DNA from: Ophiothrix spiculata
Taxonomy: Eukaryota > Echinodermata > Ophiuroidea > Amphilepidida > Ophiotrichidae
Assembly: GCA_000969725.1 (NCBI GenBank)
Contig: JXSR01S045936.1
Length of the DNA stretch: 20,236 bases
Reading direction: 5' to 3' (one strand)
Shown: in pieces, positions 17,525-20,236 of the stretch
How positions within the stretch are numbered: position 1 is the first letter of the stretch
Layout: each line of letters starts with the position of its first letter
Made by a program: the position numbers and the translations under genes
The notes under the pieces: generated by a model
What the model was told of the DNA's origin: nothing
Database searches by the model: none
What the model saw: only the letters and a program-made list of their open reading frames with translations

Positions 17525-18048
17525 AGTTCCTTGTTAAAAGAAACTTGTTGGAGAGAGAGCCATCTCAGTGTGTGCACCAAAACTTTAGAATCAAATACCA
17601 TTAAGAGTGCCTCCACCTTGAACACTTTCAAGACTAAATTGAAAACATACCTTTATCCATATTGATTTGCCTTCGTCATATATAGTTCTGTTTTGCAAGT
17701 TTTGGTGTATTTTCTATAACTCATTTTTTCATTTGGTAAACTCTTAGGTTATCCTTCACTCTGAGGGTAGGCTGCAGGTTTTTTCACCTACAGTCAACTT
17801 CGTCTTGTTACACATGATAACATTTTAAAATACTTTGTAAGCTCTTAGGGTATCCACCCGTGGGGTTCGGCTGCCGGTTACCACCGTCGGTCATCTTTTT
17901 GTGTATGTATTTTAAGATATTTTATTGTATGCTGTATATTTTTGCCTTTGTTTCTAATGTATTGTATTATTTTTGAGCTTTGTATCCCTGGGAAAAGATA
18001 ACCTTTTAAATGGCAATATTGTATTGCATTATATTGTATTGTATTACA
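17525..18048 (+). mobile_element. Broken 3' end of a CR1/L2-like LINE
   Basis: Translation of 17548-17593 gives LVGERAISVCAPKL with a TAG where the family has Trp, then Asn. After a frameshift it continues with TIKSASTLNTFKTKLKTYL and YPY before TGA at 17663. The (Y)GxRAFSVxAPxLWNxLP ... SxxxFKxxLKTYLF order is the usual C-terminal tail of CR1/L2-type reverse transcriptase proteins. A 3' UTR follows, with two diverged copies of an approximately 100-bp unit (CTCTTAGG-TATCC ... GGCTGC-GGTT) and a (TTGTA/TTGCA)n tail at 18017-18048. Confidence 0.66.
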
Positions 18049-18082
18049 CTTACTAAAACTCAGATGGATTATTAACTTGCAG

Positions 18083-18246
18083 GATGGCTATGTGTTCAGA
18101 GTGACGGTAGCTCACAAGAAGGAGATCAGTTTAGCTAAAGAAATCACAACACCAACCGGTCTGGTGGTACTCAAGGATAATGCCCAGTCTATGCAACTGG
18201 ATAAGGAGATCATGCAGCTACCTAGACTCACCAGTATGCTACATGG
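18083..18246 (+). CDS. NOL6: NOL6 exon 8 of window (last one seen)
   Basis: This 164-bp exon has acceptor TTATTAACTTGCAG|GAT and donor CATGG|GTAAGT. It enters in phase 0 and leaves two bases. It encodes DGYVFRVTVAHKKEISLAKE, then TPTGLVVLKDNAQSMQLDK and LPRLTSMLHG. DG(Y/F)VFR(I/V)xVA, the LKDxAxSxxL stretch and LPxLTSxLHG are colinear with NOL6. The following family segment (around an HP-x-(F/Y)-x-V-RLAKRW motif) is absent from the rest of the window, so the next exon lies to the right. Bases 18107-18246 are also present in two damaged downstream copies. Confidence 0.95.
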
Positions 18247-18815
18247 GTAAGTTGACATAGGAAGGTAGCCAACAAAACAGTGAAGGAAACCAAGTCGCCA
18301 ACTGGTCTGGTGATACTCAAGGATAATGCCCAGTCTATGCAGTTGGATAAGGAGATCGTACAGCGCCTTAGACTCGCCAGTATAGGTAAAGGTAAAGGGG
18401 GCGGCCTGTATTTAACAGGTTGGAGTGCCCATCTCTCTTACGAAGCATATTGGCCAGAGTCCACAATTTGTTATATTTGCCGTGAGGGGTTCGCCACACC
18501 TCCTTCCCTGGGAGTCTGTTACCTTCCCAGCATTGAAGAAAGCCAGAACCCATTTGACACCTGAGTGGAGAGGAGCCTATTAGGGTAAGTATCTTGCTCA
18601 AGGACACTACATACGCTGCCCACTGGATTCGAACCCACGACTCTCAATGCCCGGTGATTAACAGTCGAGGACTTAACATGTCCCATGTCACCAGTATGCT
18701 ACATGGGTAAGTTTACATAGGAAGGTAGCCAACAAGATAGAGATCGGTTTAGCAAAGGAAACCAAGTCGCCAACTTGTGTGGTGGTACTCAAGGATAATG
18801 CCCAGTCTGTGCAGC
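18107..18815 (+). repeat. Three tandem copies of exon 8 plus donor, middle copy split by a SINE
   Basis: Unit 1 is 18107-18264 (exon 8 from GTAGCTCACAAG plus GTAAGTTGACATAGGAAG). Unit 2 is 18265-18383 continuing at 18691-18724. Unit 3 is 18725-about 18815 and breaks off after CAGTCTGTGCAGCTCAG. Units 2 and 3 share GTAGCCAACAA and GAAACCAAGTCGCCAAC, unlike unit 1, so they are closer to each other. Unit 2 has lost about four codons. Neither has a convincing acceptor, and reading through the exon 8 donor meets TAA at once, so both look like dead exon copies. Confidence 0.92.
18384..18690 (-). mobile_element. tRNA-derived SINE inserted in the exon 8 duplicate, inverted
   Basis: On the minus strand: GTTAAGTCCTCGACTGTTAA, GAGTCGTGGGTTCGAATCCA (B box), AGTGTCCTTGAGCAAGATAC, AGGTGTCAAATGGGTTCTGG and AGGAGGTGTGGCGAACCCC, ending in two CCTTTA-type units. 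The head lacks the first part of the A box. CGCCAGTATA on the left and CACCAGTATG on the right flank it and share CCAGTAT, which reads as a target-site duplication of the exon copy. The open frames at 18280 and 18368 are by-products. Confidence 0.82.
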
Positions 18816-19794
18816 TCAGTTCAGGAAGTCGTAATTCCTTAACAGTGATTCACGGTGAAGGAATTCGTTTACTGTGTTACTTCCAGTATGTAGCGAACCG
18901 TAAAGGAATTCATTCACTCTCGTTTTCTTTAAGTCACAAGGGGCTGATAAGGATGATCAGAGGACAAAAAAGTTCATTACTGCATTTATTTGTATAATTT
19001 CTTCAAATTCACCTGTGCATTTTTCAACTCTACCTGGGACTTTTCTTTTAATATCGTATATAGATCACCATCTTTCCAGTTGCAATCATATTCATAGCAT
19101 ATTTGGCATAAAAACATTGAAGATTGCTTCTCTGGATCTCAAATTCATGCATTGGAGTTGCTGTTTGTATGGCTTATGCTTTAGCTTGTCAAATTTTCGT
19201 CTTCTAAAAGTTGAATTCCATGTTCTTTTCAGTGATAGTTCTGGTGATAAAAATACCATGTGCATTTTCATGTCATTCGGCTGTCTTGGTAACGTGGCCC
19301 GTGCAAAATACCGATTTAGCGGGTTTCTAAAGATTATTTTCGGGGTTCTAAGGATTATTTTCATTGTCACATGAATTTTAATCAGGATTTAAAATGTATG
19401 ATGGTGTGTTTATTTGTTATTTTGTGTTGTTTAAAAGTCAAAAAACTTATTCAATTTTATTTTTTATAAAGTTTTTTATTTGAAAATTGCATTTTCTGTG
19501 AATTGCCATTTTCTCCGTTTTCTTCTTCATTTCTGTTGTTCTCTTCCATTTTCCGTATGGCGTTAAAGTTTTGGAGCTTAGTTTAAGCTTTACAGCGTCA
19601 TTTTTAATTCATAGTAATTGAGGAGTTGTCAAAAGGAGGGGGTTACATCTTGAAGTACGCTGATATATTTTTCATAACTTCAAATCATCAAGCAACCAAT
19701 CACCCAAACGGGCCAACTGTCATCACACTACATCTAACAATCCCCAAACTGACATTTCCATCTAGTAAAACTTTAACATAGGCCTCCCGGGGGA
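18816..19794 (+). other. Intron 8, unassigned stretch
   Basis: Nothing coding is recognised. A 119-residue frame at 19015-19374 and its antisense partner have no family resemblance. A small direct repeat, GGGTTTCTAAAGATTATTTT and GGGGTTCTAAGGATTATTTT, lies at 19320-19360. The region 19380-19560 is T-rich. Confidence 0.4.
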
Positions 19795-20190
19795 GGAGGG
19801 GACTCGATTTTGAGTTACGTGCCATGTGCCACTAAACAGACCCCGCTTTTTTCGCTCACTCTCACCGAAAGACCCCTATTTTTACCGATGTCACCCAATG
19901 ACCCACCCCTGTTTTTTAAAATTCCTTGTTGTCACTCATGCTATGGTCACATAACCGGTCGCCGACCAGTGTCTGGTAATCGGAAGGAAGCCGCAAAGCT
20001 GTTACTTATGTATGACATCAATATTACACATGTGAATGCTTGCAATGCCCGGTCGGCCGTTGGTTGCTATATTTTTAAACTTTCACTAAATTTGTCGAAG
20101 ATTTCGCTAAATTTGTCAAAAATTTTGGCCGTTTTGACCGGAAAGAACTATTTTTTATGAATTTTGCCCAAAGACCTCCCCATTTTTAAC
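19795..20190 (+). repeat. Possible dispersed repeat with recurring AGACCCC-TTTTT segments
   Basis: Loosely periodic blocks occur: ACAGACCCCGCTTTTTTCGC, AAAGACCCCTATTTTTACCG, CAATGACCCACCCCTGTTTT and, later, AAAGACCTCCCCATTTTTAA. A doubled CGCTAAATTTGTC/CACTAAATTTGTC lies near 20083-20118. The 116-residue open frame across it is rich in Pro, Leu and Phe, as expected from such repetition, and is not a convincing protein. Ends are not defined. Confidence 0.4.
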
Positions 20191-20236
20191 CCATGCACGC
20201 AGTGCCTGGGTTTATCTAACCATGATCATGTCTATC

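Noticed and set aside
18280-18564. 94-residue frame beginning MKETKSPTGLVILKDNAQSM as a separate gene
   Set aside because: It joins a damaged exon 8 copy to an inverted SINE; it has no acceptor and no independent start context.
19015-19374. 119-residue open frame as a gene or as the next NOL6 exon
   Set aside because: No NOL6 motifs (no RLAKRW-type stretch), no family resemblance, AT-rich hydrophobic translation typical of chance.

Overview
This AT-rich window looks like intronic and exonic DNA of an animal nuclear genome. The only gene I can support is an internal segment of NOL6 (nucleolar protein 6, also called Nrap; yeast Utp22), read on the plus strand. Eight exons (763-948, 3201-3316, 5086-5263, 7938-8212, 11268-11505, 15226-15343, 16339-16493, 18083-18246) have GT/AG borders. 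Their splice phases chain into one open frame of about 476 codons, colinear with the middle of the roughly 1,150-residue animal protein. The start codon and N-terminal exons lie upstream, and the C-terminal exons lie beyond the right edge. NOL6 belongs to the small-subunit processome, which matures 18S rRNA in the nucleolus. Introns of about 1-3.7 kb, abundant tRNA-derived SINEs, short non-autonomous DNA transposons and a CR1/L2-like LINE 3' end suggest an invertebrate. The repeat mix would suit a marine deuterostome such as a hemichordate, echinoderm or lancelet, but I cannot fix the species or phylum from sequence alone.

Layout. The left edge (143-640) holds two units of a tRNA-promoter-like repeat; an inverted third unit lies at 14632-14879. 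Intron 1 carries a Harbinger-like MITE with TTA target duplication (1855-2102) and a degenerate Tc1-like element (about 2185-3010). Intron 2 holds a CAGGGA-ended MITE (3442-3640), a SINE (3775-3995) and a foldback (4511-4659). Intron 3 holds a TA-flanked MITE (6242-6495), a five-fold degenerate motif (6917-7215) and a reversed Tc1-like element with another MITE nested in it (7235-7906). Intron 4 holds a TTAA-flanked MITE interrupted by a SINE (8403-9156), then about 2.1 kb with nothing recognisable. Intron 5 holds a MITE with 51-bp tandem repeats (11579-12323), a SINE, a compound long-TIR element (13287-13849), a 159-bp palindrome (14355-14513) and the inverted tRNA-like repeat. Intron 7 holds a Tc1-like element and a broken LINE 3' end.

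The two most notable features are partial exon duplications inside NOL6. The 3' part of exon 6 with its donor site is duplicated in tandem (131-bp period). Most of exon 8 with its donor is repeated two more times, and the middle copy is split by a SINE flanked by an apparent target-site duplication. Exon 7 is also squeezed between a SINE ending about 13 bp before its acceptor and a Tc1-like end starting about 20 bp after its donor. I see no CRISPR array, operon, functional tRNA or other protein gene; the remaining open frames are explained by repeats or by chance.
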